Notes: a model not told the origin generated them from the letters alone. Positions 1 through 11,692 are shown, counted from the stretch's first letter. The stretch is DNA of 64,000 bases from Prorocentrum cordatum (GCA_963575745.1 CAUYUJ010022537.1:155539-219538), one strand, 5' to 3'. Numbers and translations: made by a program.

Positions 1-1272
1 GGTGGGCGGAGCGCTCGCAGACGTGCCGACGCCGATGGCGACGGAGGCGTTGCCCGATATCCTTGCGACCTGTCCCAGATAGTCCCCGGTATCATGGAGG
101 ATCGCTTGGGAGTTGGCTCAGGGCTCCTGGGCAGCGCCGTGGTGTGTCATCGCGCAGATTCTTACGTCGAGCACCGCGTCCGGCTCCGCCAGTTCTACAA
201 ACGCGCGTGCGCCGTTGTGGGTCTTCGCGCGGAGTCCGTGTCGCCCGGGGGCGACGCCGCTGGGGCCGCCGCTCGCGAGTTCGATGATGACGGGCCCGCG
301 GTTGTGACTGGCGACCCTGTCCAGGACGTCTTCGCGTTCAACGGGGTGGTCATCGTCGCTGCCAATGACTCCTGCGCATTGCGCCGCGACCGCCGGGGCC
401 TGATGGGGCGTCTTTTCGGGCCGCTGGCGGGCGTTGATTTGAGGGGGGGGGGCCGCCCGACCTTCCATCGGCGGGTCGCGCATTGCAGCTATCTGCCGCG
501 CGCGACAGCCGCGTCGACTGCGAGCGGAAGTTCGACGCGGACTGGAACGGGAAGGGGGCGCTCCGCGAGGGCAGTGCCCAGCCCAACGTCTCGAACGCGA
601 AAGCGTGGAAGCTGTTGTTCGGCGCGCGCCCCCCTCGTGGCGCCGTCGCGAGGGTGGCGCGGCGCGCAGGTGCGCAGGGCGCCCTGCATGCCGCCGTGGC
701 ATTCACGAGCTTCGTTTCCAAGAAGGAGTTCAAGAAGGAGGCGCGACGCGTGCGCCCCTGGCGCCGCCGGGGTAAGCGCGCGCCCGCGCGCCAGCTCGGA
801 ATTCTCCGGCGGCGCGGTTTATCGGCGGAGGCGAAGGGGATTGAGCGCGCGTGGACCGCCAAGCCGGCGGCCCATTACAGGGGGCTCCTCGCAAATCCTC
901 GGTTCGAGGGCTTCTGGCAGCGGCGGTCCACGGCTGCGTCGATCAGTGAGAGCGGCGCGCCGATCCAGCGCGGAGCGCTCCCCGCCGAGCGGCCGTGGGC
1001 CTGCGAATGCAGATGATGCCCGCGGTCGCCAGGCGGCTGTCCGAGAGGCATTTCTACGTGCTCCGCTCCAGGCTGGCTTCAGAACGACAGTTTACTCGCG
1101 CAAGGGATCGATGCTCTCGCGACGAATGCCGCCGCCCTGGTTGACGGCGCCTCGGGGGCGGAGTGATGCGCCGGCTCTTCTTCGGCCCGCATGGTGATTT
1201 GGGCGGCCCGGGGCGAGCGAATATTGCAGGGCGGGGAGGGCTGCGTGCTCTCTTCAACCCGCTCGACTTGCT
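1..1272. other. GC-rich region, no supported gene
   Basis: Very GC-rich DNA in which several frames stay open on both strands, so open length means little. The plus-strand frame at 483-1016 and a minus-strand frame at 118-702 both give plausible-looking residues, but neither shows a motif I recognise. No function is assigned. Confidence 0.5.
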
Positions 1273-1448
1273 GGTCGGCGAGAGGCGCCTGTGTTGTCGC
1301 GCCATGCCGCGCGGCCCTCGGCGGCGAGAGCTTGTTTTTCCCAGCCCGCCCGGCTTGCAGGGTGGCGAGAGCCGCCTGCGCTGTCGGGCAATGCCGCGCG
1401 GCCTTCGGTGGCGGGGGCTGCCTATGTCCGTCGCGCGGCGGAGCCGCG
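1273..1448. repeat. Two-copy 88-bp tandem repeat
   Basis: Two diverged units start at 1273 and 1361. Both contain a GGCGAGAG block followed by an ATGCCGCGCGGCC block in the same spacing. Weaker relatives continue to about 1505. No coding role is evident. Confidence 0.55.
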
Positions 1449-4400
1449 CGCTGGGGCGGCGACAGCTGCCCGCGTCGTTGGGCGTTGTTGGGCGGCGAGA
1501 GCTGCCTCCGCGGAGTACCCCGGCGCCTGCGGGAAATCCTACCTGCAATCATGGCCCCGCCAGGTCTTGCTCGCCAGACTCTGCCCCGCCAGATTTTGAT
1601 TCCCGCCGCATTTTGCCCGGCCAGCCATGGATGGTTCGCCGAGCGGCGCGCGGTCGCGCAGACGCCCCCGCCTCGGCCGCCCGCGCGCGGACGTGCTGAG
1701 CAGCGCGCCCCAGCGCGCGCGCGCTGCAGGAGCGCGTCGCGCGCGGCCGGGCCTCGCCCCCTCGCGCCAGCAGCGCCGCGGGGGCGATGGGCCGCCGAGA
1801 GTCCGCCCCGCGCCCGGGCAGCTGGCGCGGCGGCAGCCAGGCCAGCTGACTTGGCCGCCGAGATCTCTGGAGTGACGGCCCTGGCCCCCGAGGGGCGGAA
1901 CTTGGCGGCCAGCAGGCGCCCTTTGGAGAGCTGCGGCAGGTGCGTCGACGACGTCGGGGTGCTGCTGGGCCCCCTGGGCCACGACGTCCGCAGGCCTCCG
2001 CCAGATGGGCCCCCTGATTTCCGATATCGCCTCGCGAAGTATTCGGCGGAGGCCGAGGAGTTGTGCGGCGACGAGCTGGGATCCGAGGGCGAAGTTGTGC
2101 GACAGCTTTTCGCCCGCCCAGCCGCCGCGCCCTGGTCGCGGGCCAGGGGTGCCTCGGGTGTTTTGCAGGGCCCCTTGCGGAAATTCCCTGGGCATTCCTT
2201 TGGTCGGGGGCGACCGAAATGGGTGCGGGAAGAATGGGTGCAAAGACCGATGAACGCGATTCGCTGTCCGCGCCTCCGCGGCCCGTGTCCATCTGAGACA
2301 GAAGGCCGCCTGTCAAACAGCGGCCGCTGTTGGTTCACGACAACATTTGGTGTTGGGCTTTGTGCCAATTCTTTCCGTGCGCATTTCAGGCGTCCAAATT
2401 TGGGCCCTATTCGGAGCGGGCCGGCGGCTTCGCCCCAGAGCTGTGGGGCGCCCCGCGGCCATCTCGGGCCCCTTTGGTCCGTCTGTAGCATGTGCCAATG
2501 CTTCCCAGTCGGGGCGGCCGCAGACGCGTCAGGCGCCTCCGGCGCGCGCCTGAGCGAGAGGCGGCGGATTCTCTCGGCGCGCGAGGCGGCCAGCCCCGAC
2601 GCATGATCGCCCTTGGCGTCGGCCCGCGCAGCCGGGGCCGACGCCGCCGGCCAGGCGGCGGCGCCGCCGCCCCCCGAGGGCGACGGCGAGACCGAGAGCG
2701 TCGCCGAGTCGCCGTCCACCTTGGAGTCGCCCTCCGCCTCGGGCGCGCCGCCCCGCGCCGCGGGCGCGCCCCCCCGGGCGCCCTTGGACGCGCCCCCGCG
2801 GGCGCCCGGCACGGCGGGCAGCTGGCGCGGGGCCCCGCGGCAGATTTCGCGGGTTGCGTGGCAGCCCGTGCGGTTGCAGCGCGGCGGCCAGCGCGGCCGC
2901 AGTTGGAGCTAGCGCGGCAACTTGCGTGACCGCAGTGGAACAACTGCAACGCTGCAGCCCGCGTGGCGCGCGCTGCGGCGCGGCAGCCAGCGCCGCCCTG
3001 GGGCGCCCCGGCCTCCGTGCCCGCCCAAGGGCGCCCCGGCCCCGGCCGCGGTCCAGCAAGCGGCCCCCGGGGCGCCCCCGCCCCAGGGCGCCCCGGCCCC
3101 CGCCGCGTAGCGAGCTTATTAGAAAAGAAACGCAGGGAGGCTTCCGCAAAGAAGCGCGGCCTCCGGGGCGGAGGCGCGGGCGCCGCCGCTGCGGAGGGAA
3201 TAGGGGCGGCGGCGCCGCGCTGGCTCCGGCGCCGCCGCGGAGGGCCCCCGAGCAGCTGCGGCCCCGCGCGGCGGAAGCTGCGCGGCCCTGCGCGGCGAAA
3301 GTTGCGCGGCCCCTCGATCGCAGAACAGTCTTCGACTCCTTGTCATCGCCCTCCCCACCTTTGAGCCCCTTCGTCTTTTCCTCTGACCGCAGGGGGCGTC
3401 GCCTGGGGGCGGGGAGGGGGGCGTTTCCTGGGGGCTAACTCCGGGTTGTCCGACTGCTGTGGCCCCAGTGCTACCGCCCTATCCACGCCTTTACTGCTAA
3501 CCCCGCGTAGGCCCCATCCGAGAAAGGCGAAGACTGCGGCGGACACGAGCTGAGGGGGGCCGGGCGCGACGGTGACCCGAAGCGGGGGCGAGCCGACAAG
3601 CGACGTTCTTGGGTCCCTCCCCGATTTCTCTCGGGCCCGACGAGGGGCCCATCTTGGGCCCCTGCGAGGGCTCCAAGACGCCCCGAAGAGAGTTCCAAGA
3701 GGGCCTTGTGGGTGCTGCTACCTGGTGCTGCTGGTGTTGATGCTAGTGCTGATGCTGCTGGCCGTGGGGCGCTGGTGCTTGGGCTGCTTCTTTCCCCCGC
3801 GCCCGCAGAGGATTTGTTTGCTTTGGCGGGATTCCATGGGGAGCGAAGAGGGGCCGAGAGAGTGCTTTTGGCCTCTTCGAGCCTTGTTGGAGGATCCTTT
3901 CGAGCTCCCCGAGCGTCGGCCCGTCCTGCCTGGCAGGTCGCTTCTGCTTCTCCCGCGTTCTTCTTCTTCCCTCTTCCTCCACCCACTTCCCTCGTGTGCT
4001 CCTTGCCCGCGCTTTCGATGGTGATGGTCATGGTGGCGAGGGCGGTTTGCGTTGCGATGGTGGCGTTGCGGATGGGGGGGGTAATGGCGAGGGAGATGGT
4101 TGCGGCGGCGATGCTGGCTGCGGCGGTGGGTGTGCCCGGTCGTGCTCTGGGCCCGCGGCCTGCGCCGCAGCTCCCGTCGCGGCGGCAGCTGCGGGCGCCC
4201 CCCCCCCTCTCTCGGGGCCTTTTGGGTCTCCTCTCAAGGCCGCCGTCCTGGGTGCCATTCTCGTGGTGCCCTCTGCCCTCTCGAGCTCTTCTTGGGCCCA
4301 CTCGTTAAGTGTAATGTCTGGACTGTCCCCTCCCTGCCCCCCCCAAGGGCTCGACGAGTTCGTTCGGTTTCTCCGTTTGGCCTCTCCCCATGGCCCGTCT

Positions 4401-4856
4401 CTGACGCTTCTAGGGGAGTTTTTGGAGGCGTCTCAGACCGTCTTGGGGCTCTCTGGGCAAGGTGGTGGGGGGGTTGAAAGGCGCGGAACATTCGTCTGTG
4501 CACCTAGAGCCCCTTGTCTACATATCAAGCATCTTTCAGGTTTTTTCCTTGTCTCTCAGCACGAAATCGCCGATGGCGTCGGATGACGAACTTCCGACTG
4601 GGGACGGTCGACGCCGAGACGCTTCTGCAACGTCGGCGAAACCGCCCGGAACGCTCGCCCCGCCGTAAGTCGTTTTCATCACGAACACGCGCACGGTCTG
4701 ACACCTATTCGCCAAAATATGAAAAATGCATCATCTTTCTTTTGCCACTGCGGTTTGCGCCAGGTCATTGAGCATGCGGTGCTAACCACTTGGGATACTT
4801 GAGCGTTCGCAGGGCTTCGTGCTTCCCGTATGAGACTGCCGGGAAGGCAGGTCGAG
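1449..4856. other. Long GC-rich stretch without recognised genes
   Basis: Open frames overlap on both strands and translate to Ala/Arg/Pro/Gly-rich low-complexity protein. The interval 2960-3110 repeats a GGGCGCCCCGGCC-type unit, and 3600-3700 holds a small patch of the CCAAGA-type dispersed repeat. I see no conserved domain, RNA gene or terminal repeat. Confidence 0.5.
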
Positions 4857-5052
4857 AGGAGGAGGAGGAGGAGGAGGAGGAGGAGGAGGAGGAGGAGGAG
4901 GAGGAGGAGGAGGAGGAGGAGGAGGAGGAGGAGGAGGAGGAGGAGGAGGAGGAGGAGGAGGAGGAGGAGGAGGAGGAGGAGGAGGAGGAGGAAGAGGAGG
5001 AGGAGGAGGAGGGGGAGGAGGAGGAAGAGAGGGAAGAGGAGGAGGAGGAGGA
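4857..5052. repeat. (GGA)n microsatellite
   Basis: About 195 bp of nearly uninterrupted GGA/GAG triplets. The long Glu-, Arg- and Pro/Leu-rich frames crossing it on both strands are artefacts of the triplet array. It directly abuts the mitochondrial-carrier-like segment. Confidence 0.95.
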
Positions 5053-5065
5053 ACTTCCATTCCGC

Positions 5066-5178
5066 GGGGGGCTGACTCAAACAGCTCGGCGGTTCGTGGC
5101 GGGTGGCGTCGGCGCGGCTTTGTCGCACCCGGCGGACACGTTGAAGACGAGGCTTCAAGGCGGCTTGTTCCCGTGGGG
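5066..5178 (+). pseudogene. Mitochondrial carrier (SLC25) family fragment
   Basis: In the plus frame the segment reads as one transmembrane repeat of the mitochondrial carrier family: an amphipathic start (TARRFVAGG), a Gly/Ala-rich helix, then the signature PADTLKTRLQ, which fits the family P-x-[DE]-x-x-[KR]-x-[KR] motif followed by Gln (about 5128-5157). A carrier has three such repeats of about 100 residues; only part of one is present. The sequence before it is a GGA microsatellite and the sequence after it loses similarity near 5180. It is either a lone exon with introns on both sides or a decayed fragment. The substrate cannot be inferred. Confidence 0.6.
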
Positions 5179-6339
5179 TCTGGCCGGCGCGCCTGCGCGG
5201 CCACAGGACGGACCTGGGAAGCGGGTGGGGGAAGGAGGAAGGGACGATGTCGTCGTCGAACGTCGTGTGAAGCGTCACGCTCTTCTCGCTCGGTGGGGAT
5301 GGGCTGGGTATCGCGAGTGCCACTTCCGCAACCACCCATCCCAGTCTCAAAGGGGCAAACCGAAATGCGCTGACTGTACAACGGACACCACAAATTCGTG
5401 GGGGCTAGTCACGAATGCAGGCATCAGAAAGAAAGCAACAGGGGAAGCTGACAGGGCCAGATTCGAAAGCAGCTCGACTGAATATCCTGAATCCTGAAAA
5501 GCCGCAGCCCGACAGGCGAGGGAGGTTCGAGAGGAGGACGATGAGTGAGGAGGGGGAGGAGGAGGGGGGGACCAGAGTTACCAGAGCAAACCTAAGAAGC
5601 ACCAGCGGTGCTGCAACACAGTCCCGTCCCAGCTCCCCTCAAACGTCCCTGAAGGTATTCTTTGTCTGTACGGGAGGCGGTTCTTCGAAGCGTGCTCGCC
5701 CCATGCGCCTGCCGTTCAGGCAGGAGCCCCGTATTGAAAAGAAACTGCCCTCTATCCGTCTAGCCATAGGGACTGTCAAGAGGTAGGACCATAAAGTTCA
5801 AGGTTGTGTCCAGCAGTAACCCCTTTTCAATAGGAGCCGCGCTCAGTCAGTGTAACTGTGACTGGGTCGCGCATCCGTGGCCATAACATGTGAGGAGGCC
5901 CGTCGAACACCACAGTTTTCGAAAGGAGCCGCCTTCCCTCCGTGCGGCTGTTGCATGCTGACAACGGGCCGCCGTGTTTCCGTGTAATCGTTGGGAACTT
6001 CTCAGACGAGTATGCGCGGCGCTGACCTGTCAATCTCCAGATTTGGAACATTGTTTGCCCTGTAGCTGTGAGAATGTTCAAGCGCCGAGGAGTCTCAAGC
6101 GACACGCCCCTCGATTGTCGACGCGTCTGGTGGTGCGATGAGGAGAGTCGTTTTCCATATCTCGTATGCCGGAAACCCGTCCCTGGGGGCCCCGGGGCAC
6201 ACGACCACCAGGGGCTACCGGAGTACATCACAAGTGGCCTCATGATGGCGTCGAGCCACCCCCGAACAGCGTCGAGGGGTCCTCCGACGACCGCAGAGTC
6301 GCCTCAAGCGACCCCCAGTGCGGTTTCGTTACATGTTCT
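5179..6339. other. Unassigned interval
   Basis: Moderate-GC DNA with short frames only (for example 5415-5786 plus and 5827-6243 minus). None has a recognisable motif, and no repeats stand out. Confidence 0.5.
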
Positions 6340-6540
6340 CGCGGGCTTCACTACTCCAAGACGGCGGCCCAAGAGGCCCGCCCCCACGAACTCCCACAAC
6401 TGGCCCAGGAGGCTACCAAGACAAATTCCAGACGGCCCAAGGGGGCCAGACCTGAGGCCACGAAGGCGGCCCCAGAAACCTCCAAGAGTGCCGCAGTCCG
6501 CGTACGAGTGCGGCTAGCCTGAAGTCGGGCCTGTCCCTCC
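6340..6540. repeat. CCAAGAGG-type dispersed repeat patch
   Basis: Degenerate repeats of CAAGACGGCCC / CCAAGAGGCC. This is the complement of the CTTGGGGCC repeat that fills 60.3-63.4 kb. Confidence 0.6.
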
Positions 6541-6707
6541 ACAGGAGGAAGATTTAAAAATAGTCCAAAAATTAGTCTGGAAACTATTGTTCCATGTTTT
6601 TTGAGCATTTTGGGTGTATTTTTTGAGTATTTTTGATTTTTCGCCCAAAATCTCCCTGTTGGGGGACAGGCCCGACCTAAGGCTAGCCAGCCCCCTGGGC
6701 GGCCCAA

Positions 6708-6796
6708 GAGATCACTGGATAACCCGATCGCCAGATCACCGGATCACCAGATCACCAGATCACTGGATTACTGGACCATCGGATCATTGGATAACC
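6708..6796. repeat. GATCACCG short tandem repeat
   Basis: About ten degenerate 8-9-bp units of the form GATCACC(A/G), ending with GGATAACC-like units. There are no unique spacers, so this is not CRISPR. Confidence 0.8.
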
Positions 6797-6859
6797 TGCT
6801 GTGTGAGGTCTGCTCTGATTTTGAGACTGGACCGCCCCCAATGCGTGAAACTCTTGCAA

Positions 6860-7096
6860 TTTCAAAACGGAGGTGCGCCGCGCTAAGGCGCGAGCCGCAT
6901 TTTGAAGACGGCCCGCCCTCAATCAGTGAAGCCCTTGCTAATCTGAAAAAAACGAAGGTGCGCGGCGCTAAGGCGAGAGTCACATATTGAGAACGAGCCG
7001 CCCCGAATCTGTGAAGCTCTCTCAAATGTTTAAGGCGAGTGTGCGCGGCGCCAAGGCGAGAGCCACATTAAAAAACGGCCCGCCGTCAGAGTGTTT

Positions 7097-7144
<48 letters not shown>

Positions 7145-7330
7145 TTTTTGGCTGTAATGTTAGAAACGAATGTGCGCGGCGCCAACGCGAGAGCCACATT
7201 TTGATCTCCACCCGCCCTAGATCCGTGAAGCTCCTGCAGATTTTGAAAACGAACGAGCGCGGAGCTAAGGCAAGAGCCACATCTTGAAAACCACCCGCCC
7301 TCCATTTGTGAAAGTGTTGCCAATGTTCTC
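6860..7330. repeat. Tandem repeat family 1, copy A (about 85-bp unit)
   Basis: Five diverged units share GTGCGCGGCGCTAAGG, then CGAGAGCCACAT, then a CCGCCCTCAATC(C/A)GTGAAGCTC block. A GTT microsatellite (7096-7142) splits one unit. The same family recurs at 22170-22610, and both arrays run through the same CCTCGGGGTGCG(A/T)CAGGGAT block into a GGA microsatellite. Confidence 0.85.
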
Positions 7331-7432
7331 CCGGGACATCAACGGTGAGAAAGTATCCGGCGAAACGACCAGCGCGCCCTTTCGACCAGCCTCGGGGTGC
7401 GTCAGGGATGAGCTAGTTGTAAAGAAAATGAA

Positions 7433-7512
7433 TGGAGGAGGAGGAGGAGGAGGAGGAGGAGGAGGAGGAGGAGGAGGAGGAGGAGGAGGAGGAGGAGGAG
7501 GAGGAGGAGGAG
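7433..7512. repeat. (GGA)n microsatellite
   Basis: Eighty bases of pure GGA/GAG triplets immediately 3' of the family 1 block, as at the second locus near 22.7 kb. Confidence 0.95.
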
Positions 7513-7559
7513 CGAGGACGAGGACGAGCAGGGTCACCAAAACAGAGCCCATATACCCT

Positions 7560-7790
7560 CCTGGATTTCCCCCCCCTGTGGCCCACGACATTTTTGACCT
7601 CTTCGGAGCCTCCTGGGCCTCCCCCCGCCGCTCAAACAGCTCTGGAGGCTGCCGAAAACCGACCAGAGTTGCCTGACAGGGCCGACGACGCCCGAATAAG
7701 ACGGGCCAAGAGGCCCCGAAGACGTCCTAAGAATGCTCCAAGATCCGCCCCGAGAGGGTCCCAGGAGGCCGAAATTATTTCGTCCCTTGA
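7560..7790. repeat. CCAAGAGGCC-type dispersed repeat patch
   Basis: Degenerate units such as GGGCCAAGAGGCCCC and GGTCCCAGGAGGCC, in the same orientation as 6340-6540. Confidence 0.5.
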
Positions 7791-7919
7791 GCAAGCAATT
7801 TGTGTGGCGACAGACCCATCCTTGTGCAGTCACGTGCAGCGCATGGCGCGGGTCTTTCTTCATACGCTGCGCGCCGCGGGGCAATGCGGAAAGATGGCTG
7901 CTGCTGAGCACGCGTGCAC

Positions 7920-8265
7920 GGGTGCGCTGAATTCCTCGTGGGGCGCGATCCGCGTGAAGGGTGCAGTAACCGCACAATTCGGATGCCTCAGCGCGAACAC
8001 GCCCACGGATGGATGCCGCAGGTGGGCCTCCGGGGCACGACCCGTGCGAGGCATATTCCGAACTGGGCGGGGGGACGCCGTGCGAAGCTGCCCATTTTGG
8101 TGCCACGGGCGGAACTCCTTCTATAGGGAGCGAGTCGCGCGGGGCGTGCCGACCTCGGCGGGGGGGCGCAGTGCGAGCCCCCGCCTCTGGGGCCGTAAGT
8201 GGAGATCCCTCTGGGCCACACTCCTGTGGAACTTCTCGCTCTTATTCGCAACTTAATCATGCACG
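7920..8265. repeat. Tandem repeat family 2, first block
   Basis: About 100-bp units share TGGGGC(A/G)CGATCCGCGTGA, a TGGGCGGGGGGACGC box and a CTCTGGGGCCGT box. The block is separated from the next one by twin AT-rich hairpins. Confidence 0.7.
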
Positions 8266-8269
8266 GACT

Positions 8270-8359
8270 TTTCTTTTACAAAAATTCTTTTTTCTTTTCA
8301 TTGGCCAGTAGAAATTCATGGGCCAATAATGAAAAGAAAATAAGATTTTGTAAAAGAAA
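8270..8359. repeat. AT-rich inverted repeat 1
   Basis: Left arm 8270-8306 and right arm 8321-8359 are near-complementary (CTTTTACAAAAATTC pairs with the GATTTTGTAAAAG side; the tips are TTGGCC/GGCCAA). Loop about 14 nt. Confidence 0.85.
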
Positions 8360-8369
8360 TGCATCAGGA

Positions 8370-8442
8370 GATCACGAGTTCATATTTTTCTTTCATTTGT
8401 TATCAAACAAATGTTGAAAGAAAGAAAAATAGACTCGTGATC
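8370..8442. repeat. AT-rich inverted repeat 2
   Basis: GATCACGAG at the left end pairs with CTCGTGATC at the right end. Inside, TTTTTCTTTC pairs with GAAAGAAAAA around a short loop. It lies 10 nt from the first hairpin. Confidence 0.85.
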
Positions 8443-8454
8443 GTATTCGAATGT

Positions 8455-8765
8455 GGGGGGGGGCGGGATCGAACCTTGTCTCTGGGGCCGTCCCTGGAAT
8501 TGTTTGCGGGCCACGATCCGCATGAGGCTGGGTGCCAAAGTGAGCTGGGCGACGCTAGGAAGCTTCCCTCTCGTGCTACATTTGTGGGGCACGGTCCGCC
8601 TGAGGGGCGTGCCATTTTGCGAACCTCGTCTCTGGGGACGTGGGTGGAGCTCCCTGTGGGGCGCGATCCTTGTGAGGTGTGCCGGCATGGGCGGGGGGAC
8701 GCTGAGCCAAGCCTGTCTCTGGGGCCGCAGGTGAATCACCCTGAGGGGCACGACCCGTGGGACAA
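8455..8765. repeat. Tandem repeat family 2, second block
   Basis: Three further units with the same GTCTCTGGGGCCG, GCGCGATCC and GGGCGGGGGGACGC boxes as 7920-8265, at roughly 100-bp spacing. Confidence 0.7.
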
Positions 8766-8859
8766 TATATGTCCTCCTATGCCGAGCACTTTATACAACT
8801 AGAGCATGCCAGAGCCTAAGTGCGCGCGAAGCGCGCGCGCGGGGCTAGTGAGCGTACAT

Positions 8860-8970
8860 ATGCATATATGTATGTGTGCATATATATATATATATATATA
8901 TACAGTTATATACATGTACATGCTTATATACAGGCATACATACATAGTACATACATATACACAGCATCTA
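8860..8970. repeat. TA / TACATA microsatellite
   Basis: An alternating TA run (about 8880-8902) flanked by degenerate TACATA and TATGCATA units. Confidence 0.9.
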
Positions 8971-9079
8971 CACATTCCCTGTTCTAGATATGTTTACAGA
9001 TCTGCCCGGGAAAACCCGCCCCCCCCAAAACGGTATCCCGTGGATCCGTGGCAACAGGGACCCACTTGACGCTTCTGCA

Positions 9080-9330
9080 GAATGTTCAAGACGGCCCAAC
9101 AGGGCCCCAAGATGGCCCGACGAGAGCTGGCCCAAAATGGCCCCAAGACGTAATTCCAAATCGTGACCCGGTCGTTCAGGGAGATCTCGATTGCAAGCAG
9201 GGTGTCCCGAGGAAGTCCCCAGAGGCCCCCAGAAGGAACCCGTGAGGCTTCCAGAAGGCCCCAAGAAGCCGTCCAAGAGGCTTCCAAGAAACTCCAGGGA
9301 TACGCCTCCGCAAAAGGAGCTAAAGAGGAT
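9080..9330. repeat. CCAAGATGGCCC-type dispersed repeat patch
   Basis: Degenerate 10-11-bp units of CCAAGA(C/T)GGCCC and AAGAGGCTTCC; complement orientation of the repeat at the right end of the window. Confidence 0.6.
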
Positions 9331-9564
9331 GGAGACGAATTCGCAGAGTAGACAGAGAATGAGGAAGAGGAAGAGGGAACATTAGGGAAGGATAATGCGC
9401 CACATTAGTATAAAGACGATGTCGGAAGCAACAAGGAGTTGTCGCTAAATGCTTTGTTGTACCTTGCTGCCCTTCCGCCTGCATCACAAGCATCAAGGAC
9501 CAAGATGCGTGCCGCGAATGAACTATGCAGTCTTGTATCTCGTTATAAACGTTGAGTGTTTGTG

Positions 9565-9625
9565 TAAGCGTGCATGTATGCATGTACGCACGCATGTATG
9601 CATGTATGCATGTATACATGAAGCA
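9565..9625. repeat. GCATGTAT tandem repeat
   Basis: Six to seven units of (G/A)CATGTAT, with one change to ACGCACGC. Confidence 0.85.
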
Positions 9626-9689
9626 AGGACGGACACACTTAGCCTTGCGAAGGGCCCAACCCTATGCAGCTGGGTGTAGCGCCGGGCAA

Positions 9690-9977
9690 GGCCCTCTCTT
9701 CACAGAGTTCACGCCGTGGGGCCGTGCGGATAGGGGGCTGCTGCGCAGCTAGTGCGCAGGGGTGCTGACATAATCCCCTGTGATGCACGATCCGCGCGAC
9801 GGGGGTGGCTCCCACGCGAAAACGCTCCTGGCGAGGCCCCAGGTGGAGTTTCCTGTGGGGCACGATCCACGTGATGTGTGCGCCGAAGTGGGCGTGGGGA
9901 CGTCATGCGAACTTGCCCACTGTGGTGCCATAGGTCAGCTCATCGTGGGCCACGCTCCGCGTCAGGAAGGTGCCGAG

Positions 9978-10009
<32 letters not shown>

Positions 10010-10080
10010 GTGCTTGTGTTTGTGTGTATGGGGGGGTGGGACGCCACGCGAACTGTCCCCCTCCGGGGCCGTCGGAGCTC
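9690..10080. repeat. Tandem repeat family 2, third block with (GT)n
   Basis: Units with GTGGGGCACGATCC, GTGGGCGTGGGGACG and GCGAACTTGCCC boxes match 7920-8765. A GT dinucleotide run (about 9979-10028) has expanded inside one unit. Confidence 0.75.
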
Positions 10081-11276
10081 TCCACTGTCCCTGCCTTCCT
10101 CCACTCTCCTTGTTCCCTCACCTTCCCCCCCCTCTCCTGCCTCCTGGATGCACCCTCGTTCACATCCCCCTTGCTCCGTTCCTGCCTTCATCTCCTCCTC
10201 CCTCCCCTCCTGCCCCCCCTCCCTCCTGCCTTCATGCCTCCCACCACCTCATTTGTGGTTGGACCAGCTGGAGAGACGTGAGGCAGAGGACGAAAAGGCC
10301 GGGCTGCCGCCTGGACCGCCGTCCGTGAAAGGTCAGTGGCCGCGCGTCCGGGCTCTGCCAGCTGAGGGAACGGGTGCCTGGCGTGACCGAGAGGAATCTC
10401 GGTGGAGGAGGCGCTGTTGGTCGATGGGGCCAACGCAAAGATCGAGGAGGATTGGGCCATCTCCTCCGGGCTCGATGGCAGCGGTGCGAAGGTGGGGATG
10501 CTCGATTAGATGGGATGGGCGGCTCTCGGGCTTCGCGATTTGGCGCCGCAGCAGTGAATCTGAGGAAGCGGGCTCGATGGGGCAATGTGGCCGCGTTCGC
10601 GGTGCCCAGAAGCTTCCTCCCTTCTAGTTCAATGTTCAATCGAGCGGGCTGCAAAGGAGCCCCTTGCCGACGAGCAGTTGCGCCAGGTTCATGCGCGGGC
10701 AAGGGTGCCCGTGGCAGACAGCTGGCAGGCAAGGGTGCCCGTGGCAAGGGAGCCGCCTGCCGACGAACAGTGGCAGGCTGACGGCTGACGGTGGCCAGAG
10801 CGAGCACGCCGCGGACGTACAGGCCGTGCATGCCTGCGCCTCTCAGCACGGCCTGATCTTGGATTTCCCTTCGCAGCGATGGCGACGCGCCTCGGCACGC
10901 GGTGCTCTCGTTTACCCCCCGTGCCCCTTCATCAGGCCATCAATACAGTGGAGGCCCATGCCAAGAAACACCCTGCTTGCCTCTGCGGTGCCATGGTTTG
11001 CCTGGTTTTCGATGGCTTTGTTATGGGAAGCGCGACGTTCCCACACCAAAAATCAATGGACGTCCTGGTGTCTCAGGGTTGTGTGTCTTGCACAAGGTTT
11101 CTTCTGGTCAAGCCCCAACTGTAGCACGAGGATTGGCTGGCAGTCGTGTCCATGCCCGCTCTGATCGCCCTGGCTGCCAGCGGAGGGTGATGGGGGCCCC
11201 TGCCCCCACCTCCTCGTATTGGAGGGTATGGGCAACCGCAACCAGTGGGGCGGTGATGGATGGCTGGACAGGGTTG
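10081..11276. other. Unassigned interval with CT-rich stretch and small hairpins
   Basis: 10081-10260 is pyrimidine-rich. Around 10696-10755 a GGGCAAGGGTGCCCGTGGCA block occurs twice; each contains the hairpin GGGCA-AGGG-TGCCC. No recognisable gene. Confidence 0.5.
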
Positions 11277-11386
11277 GGGGAGAGAGAGAGAGAGAGAGAG
11301 AGATAGAAAGAGAGAGAGAGAGAGAACAAAAACACAACAACACAAAAACGAGAAAGAGAGAGAGAGAGAGAGAGCGAGAGAGAAAT
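11277..11386. repeat. (GA)n microsatellite
   Basis: Two GA dinucleotide runs separated by an A-rich interruption. Confidence 0.95.
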
Positions 11387-11571
11387 TTGGGAGGGGGAGA
11401 GTTGGTTGGGAAGGCACGTGGGGAAGGACAACACTGTGATGCAGAAGCTGGCGCAGATGCGTGCCACGAACTCCCTGTGGCCCCAGCTCTACGCCGGCTT
11501 CGTGCCGCGCCTCTTCCGCATAGGCACCCTCGCCCGCCTTACCTCCAGCGGGGCGAAATAAGACAGGAGGA

Positions 11572-11692
11572 GGATGAGGATGAGGATTAGGACGAGCATG
11601 AAGATGAAGAGTTGGAGGAGGAGTTGGAGGAGGAGTTGGAGGAGGAGGAGGAGGAGGAGGAGGAGGAGGAGAAGGAGGAGGAGTGGGAGGGG
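11572..11692. repeat. (GGA)n microsatellite
   Basis: GAGGAT then GGAGTT and GGA triplets. The overlapping Glu- and Ser/Pro-rich frames are artefacts. Confidence 0.9.

Noticed and set aside
94-1197. Long plus-strand ORF at the left edge
   Set aside because: Opposite-strand frames are equally long in this GC-rich stretch, and no motif is recognisable.
4679-5393. Glu-, Arg- and Pro/Leu-rich ORFs over the GGA array
   Set aside because: Products of the triplet repeat. Only the carrier-like segment after 5066 has protein-like complexity.
6708-6796. CRISPR-like short repeats
   Set aside because: Units are contiguous 8-9-bp repeats without spacers; the window is eukaryotic.
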